Positions 28,662-37,222 of a stretch of DNA of 64,000 bases are shown here, piece after piece. Both the position numbers and the translations under genes were made by a program. The notes beneath the pieces were generated by a model. That model was given only the letters and a program-made list of their open reading frames with translations. It did no database searches and was not told the DNA's origin. The stretch is taken from positions 248,001 to 312,000 of the forward strand of contig CALMYJ010000003.1 of assembly GCA_937873715.1 (NCBI GenBank), in the 5' to 3' direction. Source of the DNA: an uncultured Chitinophagaceae bacterium. GTDB lineage: Bacteria; Bacteroidota; Bacteroidia; Chitinophagales; Chitinophagaceae. Every line of letters starts with the position of its first letter. Position 1 is the first letter of the stretch.

Positions 28662-29285
28662 CTAACTGCCGGTGCTGATATAATTATCTACGGGGATGCG
28701 GTTGGCAATACTGCGTGCCAGGGTCATTTCATCGGCATACTCCAGCTCGCCGCCAAAGGCTATGCCCCGGGCAATGGTGGTTACTTTTACCGGCAGGTGT
28801 TTAATTTTTTTACCGATATAATATATGGTAGTATCGCCCTGTATATTGGCATTAAGGGCAAAGATGATTTCGGTGATATTTTCCTGAGATATCCTGTTCA
28901 CCAGCGACTCGATGTTGAGCTGCTCGGGGCCTACACCATCCAATGGTGAGATTATACCGCCCAGCACATGATAGAGGCCGTTAAACTGCTGGGTACTTTC
29001 TACCGCTATTACATCCCTGATGTTTTCCACTACGCAAAGTGTATCCTGCTTACGGGCACGGTTGCTGCAAATATTGCAAATGAGTGTATCGGAAATATTA
29101 TGACAACGGCTGCAAAATTTTATTTCACTACGCATAGTGGCTATTACTTCGCTAAAATGGCTTACTTCGGCAGCATCCTGCCGGATTAAATGCAGCACCA
29201 GGCGCAGGGCGGTTTTTTTGCCAATGCCGGGCAGCTTTGCAAATTCGTTTACTGCATTTTCTAAAAGAGCGGAAGAAAAAATCAT
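28662..29285 (-). CDS. recR: Recombination protein RecR
   Basis: A 207-aa RecR of normal length. A helix-hairpin-helix is at FAKLPGIGKKTALRLVLHL (residues about 15-34). The C4 zinc finger follows as FCSRCHNISDTLICNICSN (about 56-75). The Toprim domain then has LCVVENIRDVIAVESTQQFNG and YHVLGGIISPLDGVGP. With RecO (17178-17909) it mediates RecA loading. It is unlinked to dnaX here. Confidence 0.96.
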   Translation of the reverse strand: MIFSSALLENAVNEFAKLPGIGKKTALRLVLHLIRQDAAEVSHFSEVIATMRSEIKFCSRCHNISDTLICNICSNRARKQDTLCVVENIRDVIAVESTQQFNGLYHVLGGIISPLDGVGPEQLNIESLVNRISQENITEIIFALNANIQGDTTIYYIGKKIKHLPVKVTTIARGIAFGGELEYADEMTLARSIANRIPVDNYISTGS

Positions 29286-29411
29286 GGGTTAAAATTAGCA
29301 GATAAATGTAGATGATATTATACCACCGGTATCATAGTGTGTAAGAATAAAGTTTTACCTGCTTCACTTCAGGAGACAAAAGCGCCTGGTATAGCAGGGG
29401 GTGCAACAATA

Positions 29412-30797
29412 TTATAATTCTATATCCCTTTCGTTTTCCCAGTTGGACCGGATAGTGAGTTTTTTATCGAGGGTGATGGCTTTTTCGGGCTGGCGCTTAT
29501 TCTCGTAGCTGCCGGTATCCCATTTACCGTTGCGGTTATCGTCGTATAGCACCCTTAATTCGTACTCGCCGGGCTCCATATATTTATCGCTCCAGTTGGG
29601 GCCGGTGATGCTGAAGGAGGTATACACTTCATCGCCACGCATAAGCAGCAATACCTGGTGTTTTGCCGTATCGATATTGGTAAAGCGCAGCAATACCGTG
29701 CCATAATCTTCGGCTGTTTTTGTTTTAAAGGCAATGGTATCTGTTTTGAATATTTGTTCGCCAAGGGTATCTGTTACGGCGGCTTTGTCAATAATAAGGT
29801 TGTAAGCGGTGCCTTCGCTCCATTTACGGCTAAGGGTAAGTATTTTACTGTTGCTGTCGAGGCTGAAGGCAGTGCCAGCAACCGGGTTAAAGGCGGAGTC
29901 GGTTAAAATAATTTTGCTGGCATCGTATTGCTTTAGTGGCCGGTTAAACGTTATATCCAGCCCTCTTAGCAGGCTTTGTGGGGCATCAGAAACAGTAGTG
30001 GTATAACGCAGTTTTTTTTCGGGTAGTGTACGCTGGGTGGTGGTTGCTTTTACTTTTTCTTCGGCATAGGCATAAAGGGTAACCGGGGCAGTACTATCGC
30101 TTACGAGTATATCTGTATCGGCAAAGGCAAATATTTTTGTTTTGCTGTTGTACATTTTGCGGCCGTCTTCATCTTTCAAGGCATATACTTTATAGCTGCC
30201 TGCAGAAAGGTTGCGAAAGGTAAAGCGTCCATCACCATTTAGCCGGGCTATATAATCTGGCTTGCGTATTTGCACCGTAGTATCGTGGGCATTGCGGTAC
30301 AGCATGGCAATAATAGTGCTGTCTTTTTTGCCGGTTTCGGCCAATATCACTTCGCCGCTAAGGGTAAGCGAATCGATGGTATCGCCGGTGGAGAACACAT
30401 AAGTAAAATTGCGAAACACATTGCCCTCGTTATTGTCTTTTATAGCATTGCCAAAATCGATAGCGTATGTGGTGTTGGGGGCAAGGGTGTCTTTCAATTT
30501 TACCGTTACGGTGCGTAACTTAAAATCTACCTGTGGATTGCTTTTGGGATAGGGCGAAAGCACTACATTTTTTTGCACATCATCTACCACAATGTATTCA
30601 TCAAAACTGAGGGTGATTTTATTGCCGGTAAAATTAGTGCTGTATTGCTGTGGAACTGCAGCAATTAAAACCGGGGGGATAGAATCCCTGGGGCCGCCGG
30701 TGGGGGTGCCTATCTGGGCACAGCCGGTAAGCATTGATACTGTGGTAACTAAAAACAGAAAAGCAGCTAAAACACACAGCAGGTTACTGATACGCAT
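29412..30797 (-). CDS. Bacteroidota Ig-like (Big_5/SbsA-type) domain lipoprotein
   Basis: A 461-aa lipoprotein. The signal ends with lipobox SMLTGC, and the mature start AQIGTPTGGPRDSIPPVLIAA is a strong family marker. Residues about 45-135 form an SbsA-type Ig-like domain (ITLSFDEYIVVDDVQKNVVLSP and TYAIDFGNAIKDNNEGN). A second Ig-like domain lies near 265-360, and the C-terminus has the EYELRVLYDDNRNGKWDTG block. It is conserved in gliding and non-gliding Bacteroidota; its role is unknown, and outer-membrane attachment is inferred. Confidence 0.85.
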   Translation of the reverse strand: MRISNLLCVLAAFLFLVTTVSMLTGCAQIGTPTGGPRDSIPPVLIAAVPQQYSTNFTGNKITLSFDEYIVVDDVQKNVVLSPYPKSNPQVDFKLRTVTVKLKDTLAPNTTYAIDFGNAIKDNNEGNVFRNFTYVFSTGDTIDSLTLSGEVILAETGKKDSTIIAMLYRNAHDTTVQIRKPDYIARLNGDGRFTFRNLSAGSYKVYALKDEDGRKMYNSKTKIFAFADTDILVSDSTAPVTLYAYAEEKVKATTTQRTLPEKKLRYTTTVSDAPQSLLRGLDITFNRPLKQYDASKIILTDSAFNPVAGTAFSLDSNSKILTLSRKWSEGTAYNLIIDKAAVTDTLGEQIFKTDTIAFKTKTAEDYGTVLLRFTNIDTAKHQVLLLMRGDEVYTSFSITGPNWSDKYMEPGEYELRVLYDDNRNGKWDTGSYENKRQPEKAITLDKKLTIRSNWENERDIEL

Positions 30798-30993
30798 GTA
30801 TAGTGATTGAATGTTGCAAACTTAGGTTGTTTGGCGGTATTGGCTGTTGGGGAAAATATAAAGTTCCATTGAAGCTTTTAATTAAAATGCTAAAGTCTAG
30901 TGCTGTTAAAACTTTCAACACATGTAGCAATTCATAAATTATAATAAGGAAGTTTTGTTTTACCAATTATCATTGTAAGCCTGCAACCAAAAT

Positions 30994-31106
30994 TTGCTGT
31001 CATTCCGATTCGGCTATAGCGGAAGAGGAAACTGCCAGAAAAAGAACAAAAAGCTGAGCATCTTTACCAGTCTAGGCAGATTCCTCGTACCTCGGAATGA
31101 CAGCAA
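30994..31106. repeat. 113-bp palindromic intergenic repeat
   Basis: The outer arms are a perfect 15-base inverted repeat: TTGCTGTCATTCCGA at 30994-31008 and its complement at 31092-31106. A second nested pair, GAGGAAACTGCC (31025-31036) and GGCAGATTCCTC (31075-31086), pairs with one mismatch. The 382-base gap 30798-31179 holds no gene. The GTCATTCCGA end is like the dispersed palindromic (REP/MITE-like) units found in many Bacteroidota genomes; only one copy is seen in this window. Confidence 0.7.
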
Positions 31107-31179
31107 GAGATAGTCTGCTTTATTGAAAATAAACCTAATCTTAATAGCACAAACCCGTTAGGTACTAAATCAGATAAAT

Positions 31180-34100
31180 TTACTGCTCCTCCGCCGCCTC
31201 TTCTGCCAATTCATGCAGGGCTACCTGTAGCTGGTTATCTTTTACAAAATTGCACCAGTGGCAATCGGCTTTGCCGCAGCCGGTATAAAAATCCCTGTTC
31301 TGTATTTTATCCCACACCATTTTAAGCTGCTGTGTTACCGTTTCGGTATCGGCAGGTGTTATGACCAGTTTTTGTTTGCGGTACTGATTTTTTTTATCAG
31401 GCTCTACAAAATCAAATTCGGTGCTGATTGCTTTCCAGTCTTTTTGCTCGTAGTTATCAATAAGCAGTTTGTAAAATACGGCCTGGCGCCAGTAATCGCC
31501 GCCATCGGGGTTTTTATCATCGGGGCCTTTTAGTTTGGGCAGTGCTTTATCAATATCACCGGTTTTATAATCCACCACATTAATATCCCGGCCGTTAAAC
31601 TCCAGTTTATCCAGCTTGCCTTTAAGCGGCACGCCCTGCACCACCACGCCGCGGATGTTACGCTCCACTGCTACAATTTTATTCCATTCGTGTATATACT
31701 TATCGTAGTAGTCGGCTAAAATTTTTTCGCCGTATTCCAGCCTGCGACTGAATGCTTCTGGTGTAAAATTTTCCCGGTGGCGCCTCAGGTACCATTTAAA
31801 ATCCTCAATCATGTCTGCCTTTGGCGGAAACAGCTCTTTGCCGTTTTCCTGCATTTTGCGAAACAGTTTTTCAAGGGCATGGTGTACGGCACTGCCAAAT
31901 TCGGTGGCTTCATTTTTACCAGTGGGTATGCGTATGAGGCTTTGGTAATAAAACTGCAACGGGCATTTGAGGTAGTTATTCAGCGCCGTTACATTCATCA
32001 TAAATTTTGCCAGCAGGCCATCAATAAAATCATCTTCGGCTTTTTGAATTTCGGGGGCCAGGGCAGTAAATTGCAACGATTCAAACTCCAGCATTACTTC
32101 CTGCGGCATTGTGATTTTTTCTACCGGCAACTGGTGTACCTGTTGTATTTCGGCAATAAACATGGAGGGCTCTATTTCTTTACCATCGTTGCGCAGCTTT
32201 GCATAAGAGATGTACAGGTGTTTTTCGGCTCGGGTAAGGGCTACATAAAACAGGCGGCGCAATTCTTCCTCATCATGCCCGGCAGTTTGTGTGGCTGCTG
32301 TGTTAAACATGGTGTCGGGCAATTTGTACCCACCACCGGGCTTGCGCTTTTTTTCCCAAAAAGCCGAGTTGGCGCCAGCCACAAATACATACTCAAACTC
32401 AAGGCCCTTGCTGCCATGTGCCGTAATCAGGTTAACCCCTTTTTCGCTGCCGGAAAGCTGCACCATCGGCAGGGGCAGCTCTTCTTTTTCCATCAGGTTG
32501 ATGATATCAATAAAACCACTCAGTTGCAACGAAGGGTTTCGGCTGGTTTCTGTTTTTATAAAATCGAACAGTGCATTCAGCAGTTGCAGCAGTTGTATTT
32601 TATCCGGGCTTTGCATAATATAGGCCAGTATGCCTGCCTGCTGCACCATATTAGCAAAAAGCTGCTGCAGGGTAAGGTTGGGCACATCGGCTATTAATTT
32701 TTCGAGCATGGTACCGGCACGGGCAAGGCCGCTGTGCAAGCCTGTATCAAATAAATTTTTAGGTGCTGCATGGGTTTTATCAAACAGCAGCCTGCGGATA
32801 GCGATAAGCTCGCCACTGTACTTTTTTTGGTTAACCTCTACCGTTAGTTTGGCAATTTCAATAGGTGGAATGGTATAAAAATCATAGTGCAGTATTTCAA
32901 AAAGCATTTCGTCGCCGCCGTAAGGTATGTCGTGCTCGGCATTGAGGTAACGCAAAAGCTGCATCACTTTTTTTATAAATGGCTGCCGGAGTATGTTGAT
33001 GCTTTTTTTGCTATAAAAGGGAATGCCTTTAAGGCGGAAAAAAGCTGCCAGCTCTTCGCCGTATTTATTTTCTTTATAGATAATGGCAATTTTACCCGGC
33101 GGTACATCATTTTTTAACAAGGCTTCCACCTCCATGGTAATGCCGGCCATTTCTTCTTTAACGGAGTTGTACTCCCTTATTTCCGGCGGGTGTTGCAGTG
33201 CATTTATTTTGGTGTTGGAAGCAATAAGGTTTTTCGTAAGGTTTAAATCTTTGCGTTTATGAATCAGGCGTTCGGCATTTTTTTCGATGAGTGTTTTTGA
33301 AATATCGAGTATAGGCTGGGTGGAGCGGTAATTATTTTCAAGCACAATTGCCTTTATGGTTTGATATGCACTCATCAGGTTTTCCATATTTTCCACATTG
33401 GCACCCTGAAAGCGATAGATGCTCTGATCATCATCGCCTACCACAAAAAGATTGGGTTCGTCCCAATAGTTTACCAGTAGCTCTACCAGCCTGTTTTGTG
33501 TGCCGCTGGTATCCTGGTATTCATCTACCAGTATGTATTGAAATTTTTCCTGGTAATTGGCGAGCAGATTTTTATTTTCTTCAAAAGCCTGTATCACCCA
33601 GTTGATCATATCATCAAAATCGTAGCGGTTGCGCTGCTTCATCAACTGCTGGTAGTGTTCAAATTCGTTTACGGCTGCCCGTAATTTTTCCATCCGCTCG
33701 GTTTCTTCTTCAATTTTTTCCTGTTTCAAATCGCCGGCATTGTACTGCTTGTATTTGCGCTTATATACAAACTCATCCCTCGTGGGCAGGCTTTGCAGGT
33801 AGGCATCAATTTTTTGATGCATATAGACTGGTGTCCATCCTTCTTTTTTCATATTGGAAAAAAGCTGGCGCAGGTTGTTGATTTCAAAATACACATCGCC
33901 ACGGTAGCGCTTAAGGGGATGATTTTTAGGGAAATCATCGATGAGTTGTTTAAAAAGCTGGATACTCTCAAGTTCGGATATGGCATCCAAAGCTGTTTTT
34001 TCAAACAGGTTGAGGTTGTCCTGAATAATATCGTTGCAAAAAGCATGAAAAGTGTAGATGTTTACCTTGTAGGCATCGGCGCCGATAAACTGCTGCAGCC

Positions 34101-34344
34101 TGCGGCGCATGGCAATAGCGCCGGCATCGGTGTAGGTAAGGCAAAGTATATTATCGGGCAGCGCATCGGTATCGAGCAGTATTTTACCAATACGGGCTGC
34201 CAGTATTTGTGTTTTACCGGTACCCGGCCCGGCAATTACCATTACCGGGCCTTCGATAGTATCTACAGCGATTCGTTGTTGCTGATTGAGTTGCTGGTAT
34301 ACTTCATCAAATTTTTTACGAAGTTGTTGCTGGTATGTTTGCAT
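31180..34344 (-). CDS. Single-chain UvrD-family helicase with C-terminal PD-(D/E)XK nuclease and Fe-S cluster
   Basis: A 1054-aa superfamily 1A helicase-nuclease. Helicase motifs: Walker A GPGTGKT (residues 39-45), motif Ia with TYTDAGAIAMRRRL, Walker B VDEYQDTSGTQ, then VVGDDDQSIYRFQGA, LTAHGSKGLEFEYVFV and YVALTRAEKHLYISYA. The C-terminal RecB-type nuclease has GSAVHHALEKLF, then KLDKLEFNGRDINVVDYKTGD (the latter from about residue 910). Cys near 793 (LKCPLQFYY) plus Cys1023, Cys1028 and Cys1031 match the 4Fe-4S staple of AddB. Inference: DNA end-processing for recombination repair or against invading DNA. Confidence 0.9.
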   Translation of the reverse strand: MQTYQQQLRKKFDEVYQQLNQQQRIAVDTIEGPVMVIAGPGTGKTQILAARIGKILLDTDALPDNILCLTYTDAGAIAMRRRLQQFIGADAYKVNIYTFHAFCNDIIQDNLNLFEKTALDAISELESIQLFKQLIDDFPKNHPLKRYRGDVYFEINNLRQLFSNMKKEGWTPVYMHQKIDAYLQSLPTRDEFVYKRKYKQYNAGDLKQEKIEEETERMEKLRAAVNEFEHYQQLMKQRNRYDFDDMINWVIQAFEENKNLLANYQEKFQYILVDEYQDTSGTQNRLVELLVNYWDEPNLFVVGDDDQSIYRFQGANVENMENLMSAYQTIKAIVLENNYRSTQPILDISKTLIEKNAERLIHKRKDLNLTKNLIASNTKINALQHPPEIREYNSVKEEMAGITMEVEALLKNDVPPGKIAIIYKENKYGEELAAFFRLKGIPFYSKKSINILRQPFIKKVMQLLRYLNAEHDIPYGGDEMLFEILHYDFYTIPPIEIAKLTVEVNQKKYSGELIAIRRLLFDKTHAAPKNLFDTGLHSGLARAGTMLEKLIADVPNLTLQQLFANMVQQAGILAYIMQSPDKIQLLQLLNALFDFIKTETSRNPSLQLSGFIDIINLMEKEELPLPMVQLSGSEKGVNLITAHGSKGLEFEYVFVAGANSAFWEKKRKPGGGYKLPDTMFNTAATQTAGHDEEELRRLFYVALTRAEKHLYISYAKLRNDGKEIEPSMFIAEIQQVHQLPVEKITMPQEVMLEFESLQFTALAPEIQKAEDDFIDGLLAKFMMNVTALNNYLKCPLQFYYQSLIRIPTGKNEATEFGSAVHHALEKLFRKMQENGKELFPPKADMIEDFKWYLRRHRENFTPEAFSRRLEYGEKILADYYDKYIHEWNKIVAVERNIRGVVVQGVPLKGKLDKLEFNGRDINVVDYKTGDIDKALPKLKGPDDKNPDGGDYWRQAVFYKLLIDNYEQKDWKAISTEFDFVEPDKKNQYRKQKLVITPADTETVTQQLKMVWDKIQNRDFYTGCGKADCHWCNFVKDNQLQVALHELAEEAAEEQ

Positions 34345-34453
34345 GTTGCTGTAAGAAATTGTAAAAAGATGGCGCAGGCATAAAGTTAGCTGTAAAGTTT
34401 TTGGATTTTACGTTTTAACAAAATGCAGGCTGTGCTGTTATACTGAAAAAGTT

Positions 34454-34918
34454 ATGAGCAAAACCTATGCGCTTAAGACGGTGCAACTAATACGTGCCGA
34501 TATTGATACGGCCTGGCATTTTTTTAGCAACCCGGCCAACCTGCAAAGCATTACCCCCAAAACGCTTGGCTTTAAAATTATTTCGAAACACCATGGGGAT
34601 ACGATGTATCCGGGCCAGGTGATTGAATATACCGTAAGGCCGCTTTTAGGCATCCCACTGTACTGGATGACCGAAATTACGCATGTAAAAGACAAACAGT
34701 TTTTTGTGGATGAACAGCGCTTTGGCCCATATAGCCTGTGGCACCACCAGCACCATTTTAAGGCAGTGGAGGGTGGTGTTGAAATGACAGATATTGTACA
34801 TTACAAACTGCCTTTATGGTTTTTGGGTGATATAGCCCATCGATTATTTGTACAAAAACAATTACAGCAAATTTTTGAATACAGGAAACTGCAGGTTGAC
34901 ATATTTTTTAACCAGTAG
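34454..34918 (+). CDS. SRPBCC-fold ligand-binding protein
   Basis: A 154-aa START/SRPBCC-like protein: KTVQLIRADIDTAWHFFSNPANLQSITPKTLGF is the typical helix-grip opening (polyketide cyclase/coenzyme Q-binding type), and the C-terminal long helix is IAHRLFVQKQLQQIFEYRK. Such proteins bind a hydrophobic ligand; the ligand is unknown here. It is divergent from the helicase gene with a 109-base gap and convergent with the TPR gene. Confidence 0.82.
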   Translation: MSKTYALKTVQLIRADIDTAWHFFSNPANLQSITPKTLGFKIISKHHGDTMYPGQVIEYTVRPLLGIPLYWMTEITHVKDKQFFVDEQRFGPYSLWHHQHHFKAVEGGVEMTDIVHYKLPLWFLGDIAHRLFVQKQLQQIFEYRKLQVDIFFNQ

Positions 34919-34941
34919 TTATTGGGTAGTCGCATCCTTTC

Positions 34942-35613
34942 TTACCCCGGCATTCTTGTGATATATTTTTCCATTTGTTTGATCTGGTCGGCAATCTGCG
35001 GTGTGGTGGGTTTTAGCGCTTTTGCTTTACGGAAATATTCTTTACCAGCCCTGAACTCTCTTTTATTGAGCATTATTGAAGAAAGCTGTAAAAATGCTGC
35101 AGCTTCATTTTCTTTATCGGGCAGTCCGGCACGGATGGCCGCACGGATATATCCTTCGGCTCCTTTCATATCGCCACGTTGCATGGCCAGCATACCTAAT
35201 TGGAGTTTGTTGGCGCCTTCGGCCTGTTTCATCTGGTCGCCGAGGAGGCCGCCGCCACTCATCAGGTCCTGACTTTTTTTAAGGTGCTTTTCGGCATTGG
35301 TATAATCCTGGTTGGCCATATCAAGGTTGCCTTTTACGGTATAATAAACCGAACGCACCGGCTTTATGAGTAAGCCTGGAAACCAGATGGAATCAATTAC
35401 TTTTTTAGCGCCTTCGAGGTCGCCGGTTTCCATATGCTGCTGTAACAAGCGCATGGGGCCGAATACAAAATGGCCTACTATAAGTACAACTGCTATAAGG
35501 TAAATTACAAATGAAGGCCAGAAACCAGCCTGTACATTAGTAAATATGGCGATAGCCAGGAAGATGATGCCCAGCCACAAACGATATTTTATGATTAGCG
35601 TCAGCCATTTCAT
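34942..35613 (-). CDS. TPR membrane protein
   Basis: A 223-aa protein with two N-terminal transmembrane helices (about residues 12-28 and 32-48, LGIIFLAIAIFTNVQAGFW and FVIYLIAVVLIVGHFVF). Tetratricopeptide-like repeats follow: GDLEGAKKVIDSIW, GNLDMANQDYTNAEKHLKKS, GDMKGAEGYIRAAI and REFRAGKEYFRKAKAL. The repeats would face the cytoplasm or periplasm and act as a protein-binding scaffold. It is the last gene before the tRNA-Arg array. Confidence 0.75.
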   Translation of the reverse strand: MKWLTLIIKYRLWLGIIFLAIAIFTNVQAGFWPSFVIYLIAVVLIVGHFVFGPMRLLQQHMETGDLEGAKKVIDSIWFPGLLIKPVRSVYYTVKGNLDMANQDYTNAEKHLKKSQDLMSGGGLLGDQMKQAEGANKLQLGMLAMQRGDMKGAEGYIRAAIRAGLPDKENEAAAFLQLSSIMLNKREFRAGKEYFRKAKALKPTTPQIADQIKQMEKYITRMPG

Positions 35614-35718
35614 GCTTTAAAAATTTGGATTGCAAAGATAGGGGCTTAAAACAATGAAAAAGAGCGGAATGTTGGATGCTATTGTGGCTTTCATTATTTT
35701 TGCCACCCAATTTTAAAT

Positions 35719-35804
35719 GGTCCCGTAGTTCAATGGATAGAATATCCCGAAAGCGTTCGGGACTAAACTTTGGATACAGGTTCAGCAAAAATTGTAGTAT
35801 ATCT
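35719..35804 (+). pseudogene. Decayed tRNA-Arg copy 1 of 86-bp tandem array
   Basis: It begins with the same first 26 bases as the functional tRNA-Arg (GGTCCCGTAGTTC, D arm, GAAT). The 5' half of the anticodon arm is replaced by a TCCCGA-loop-TCGGGA hairpin. The middle (CTAAACTTTGGATACAGGTTC) matches the tRNA with two changes, then the T-arm and acceptor are replaced by an AT-rich tail. It lacks an anticodon stem and a 3' acceptor strand in the right place, so it cannot be a working tRNA. Confidence 0.75.
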
Positions 35805-35890
35805 GGTCCCGTAGTTCAATGGATAGAATATCCCGAATGTTTTCGGGACTAAACTTTGGATAAAGGTTCAGCAAAAATTGTAGTATATCT
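35805..35890 (+). pseudogene. Decayed tRNA-Arg copy 2 of 86-bp tandem array
   Basis: The second 86-base unit. It differs from copy 1 only by a few bases, mostly in the inserted hairpin loop (CCCGAATGTTTTCGGG) and TAAAGG for TACAGG. It ends in the same GTAGTATATCT tail, right at the first base of the functional tRNA. Confidence 0.75.
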
Positions 35891-35962
35891 GGTCCCGTAG
35901 TTCAATGGATAGAATAGAAGTTTCCTAAACTTTTGATATAGGTTCGATTCCTGTCGGGACTA
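35891..35962 (+). tRNA. tRNA-Arg (anticodon CCT)
   Basis: A full cloverleaf reads off by eye. The acceptor is GGTCCCG with CGGGACT (G1-T72 wobble), then T8-A9, D stem GTTC/GAAT, and anticodon stem GAAGT/ACTTT around loop TTCCTAA (anticodon CCT). The T stem is ATAGG/CCTGT around TTCGATT, and the discriminator is A at 35962. CCA is not encoded. A perfect terminator hairpin follows 10 bases later. It is the third unit of an exact 86-base tandem array and the only intact one. Confidence 0.88.
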
Positions 35963-35972
35963 CACATTAGTT

Positions 35973-36009
35973 AAACCTATAAGGTTTTAAAAACCTTATA
36001 GGTTTTTTT
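35973..36009 (+). terminator. Terminator of tRNA-Arg
   Basis: A perfect 15-base stem (AAACCTATAAGGTTT, 35973-35987, with its complement at 35991-36005) around a 3-base loop, followed by T residues. The right-hand copy of the direct repeat (near 56643) retains only the left half of this hairpin. Confidence 0.85.
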
Positions 36010-36019
36010 AATAAAGAGC

Positions 36020-36609
36020 ATGACCACTGAAAAAAACGCTGTCCCTGGTGCCTCAAAGATGATTTGTACAAAAATTATCACGACACGGAATGGGGAACTC
36101 CCCTGCACAACGACCAGCAATTGTTTGAACTGCTTTGCCTCGAAGGGGCGCAGGCAGGCTTAAGCTGGCACACCGTGTTGAAAAAAAGAGAAAACTACCG
36201 AAAGGCATTCGATAATTTTAATGCCATCAAAATGTCGAAATACACTGCGGCTAAAATTGAAAAGCTCCTGCAAGACGAAGGCATCATCCGCAACCGGCTT
36301 AAAGTGCATGCATTTGTTGGCAATGCCAAAGCTTTTTTAAAACTGCAACAGGAGTTTGGCAGCTTTGATACATACATCTGGCAGTTTGTAGGTGGCAGGC
36401 CTATAATAAACAAGGTTGCCAGCATGGGTGATGTGCCGGCCAAAACTGCTATATCAGATGCCATGAGTAAAGACCTGCTGAAAAGGGGATTTAAATTTGT
36501 AGGCTCCACCATCTGCTATGCTTTTATGCAGGCATCTAGTATGGTGGATGATCATTTAGATAGTTGCTGGAAAAAGAGTAGTAATAAAAGAAACAGCGGC
36601 AGTAAATAA
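36020..36609 (+). pseudogene. tag: DNA-3-methyladenine glycosylase I, frameshifted copy
   Basis: It is nearly identical to the intact gene at 56674. The A run after ATGACCACTG has 7 A here and 8 in the intact copy, so the natural ATG reads out of frame after codon 5. The remaining frame is open from about 36064, which would make a protein lacking the first 16 residues, including the zinc-binding Cys8. The catalytic block LEGAQAGLSW and the C-terminal His/Cys (DDHLDSCWKK) are still present. A short protein from TTG 36064 cannot be excluded but would lack one zinc ligand. Confidence 0.82.
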
Positions 36610-36637
36610 TTTTATCAAGGGTAAAAATTAGCAACAA

Positions 36638-37222
36638 TTGCGACCAATAGTATTAACAATAGTATTGAGTTTTTTTCTGGCCAATATTTTCGCCCAGGCT
36701 GAAGGAGTAAAGCTTAAAATAACGCCACTCACCGGAGATTTTTATATTTATACTACTTACAGCACCTACGAGGGTAACAGCATCCCTGCTAACGGCATGT
36801 ACCAGGTTACCCCTGCAGGAGTGGTGCTGTTTGACACCCCCTGGGATACCACACAGTTTCAACCCTTGCTGGACAGTATACTAACAAAACATGGTAAAGC
36901 GGTAGTGCTGTGCATGGCAACACACTGGCATAGCGACAGAACAGCAGGACTTGAATATTATGCTCAAAAAGACATTGCCACTTATACTACTATTTTAACC
37001 GATGAACTCAGCAAAAAAAATAATAAGAAAAGAGCGGAGTATTTAATTCAGCAAGATACCGTCTTTAACATTGGCGGACATTTTTTTGAAACCTATTATC
37101 CCGGACCCGGGCATACGGCAGATAATATTGTGCTATGGTTTAGTAAAGAAAAAATTCTATATGGCGGCTGCCTCAGCAATCAAAATGCCATGCTTCAGAA
37201 ACATTGGATTTGGGTTTTGTAA
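36638..37222 (+). pseudogene. Subclass B1 metallo-beta-lactamase, 3'-truncated copy
   Basis: It starts at TTG 36638 like the intact copy (57293) and keeps the signal peptide, HWHSD and GPGHT metal motifs and the Cys of GGCL. At 37175 the sequence leaves the family: the last 15 residues (SNQNAMLQKHWIWVL) come from antisense M15 peptidase sequence. The C-terminal third, with the last zinc ligand (His220 of the intact protein), is missing, so it should be inactive. Confidence 0.85.

Larger units (their letters stand above)
35971..37175 (+). repeat. Direct repeat, left copy (tag-bla segment, decayed)
   Basis: 1205 bases nearly identical to 56643-57830 with scattered substitutions. It contains 18 extra bases (the second half of the terminator hairpin) and one base fewer in an A run at the start of tag. 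Homology stops sharply at GGCTGCCTCA within the lactamase gene, where M15 peptidase sequence on the other strand begins. Confidence 0.92.

Noticed and set aside
35537..35788. 83-aa open frame on the minus strand overlapping the tRNA-Arg repeat units
   Set aside because: It runs across the decayed tRNA copies and into the TPR gene, has no family motif and no plausible composition for a gene.
35719..35890. Two upstream tRNA-like units as working tRNAs
   Set aside because: The anticodon arm and the 3' acceptor strand are missing or displaced, so a canonical cloverleaf cannot form.
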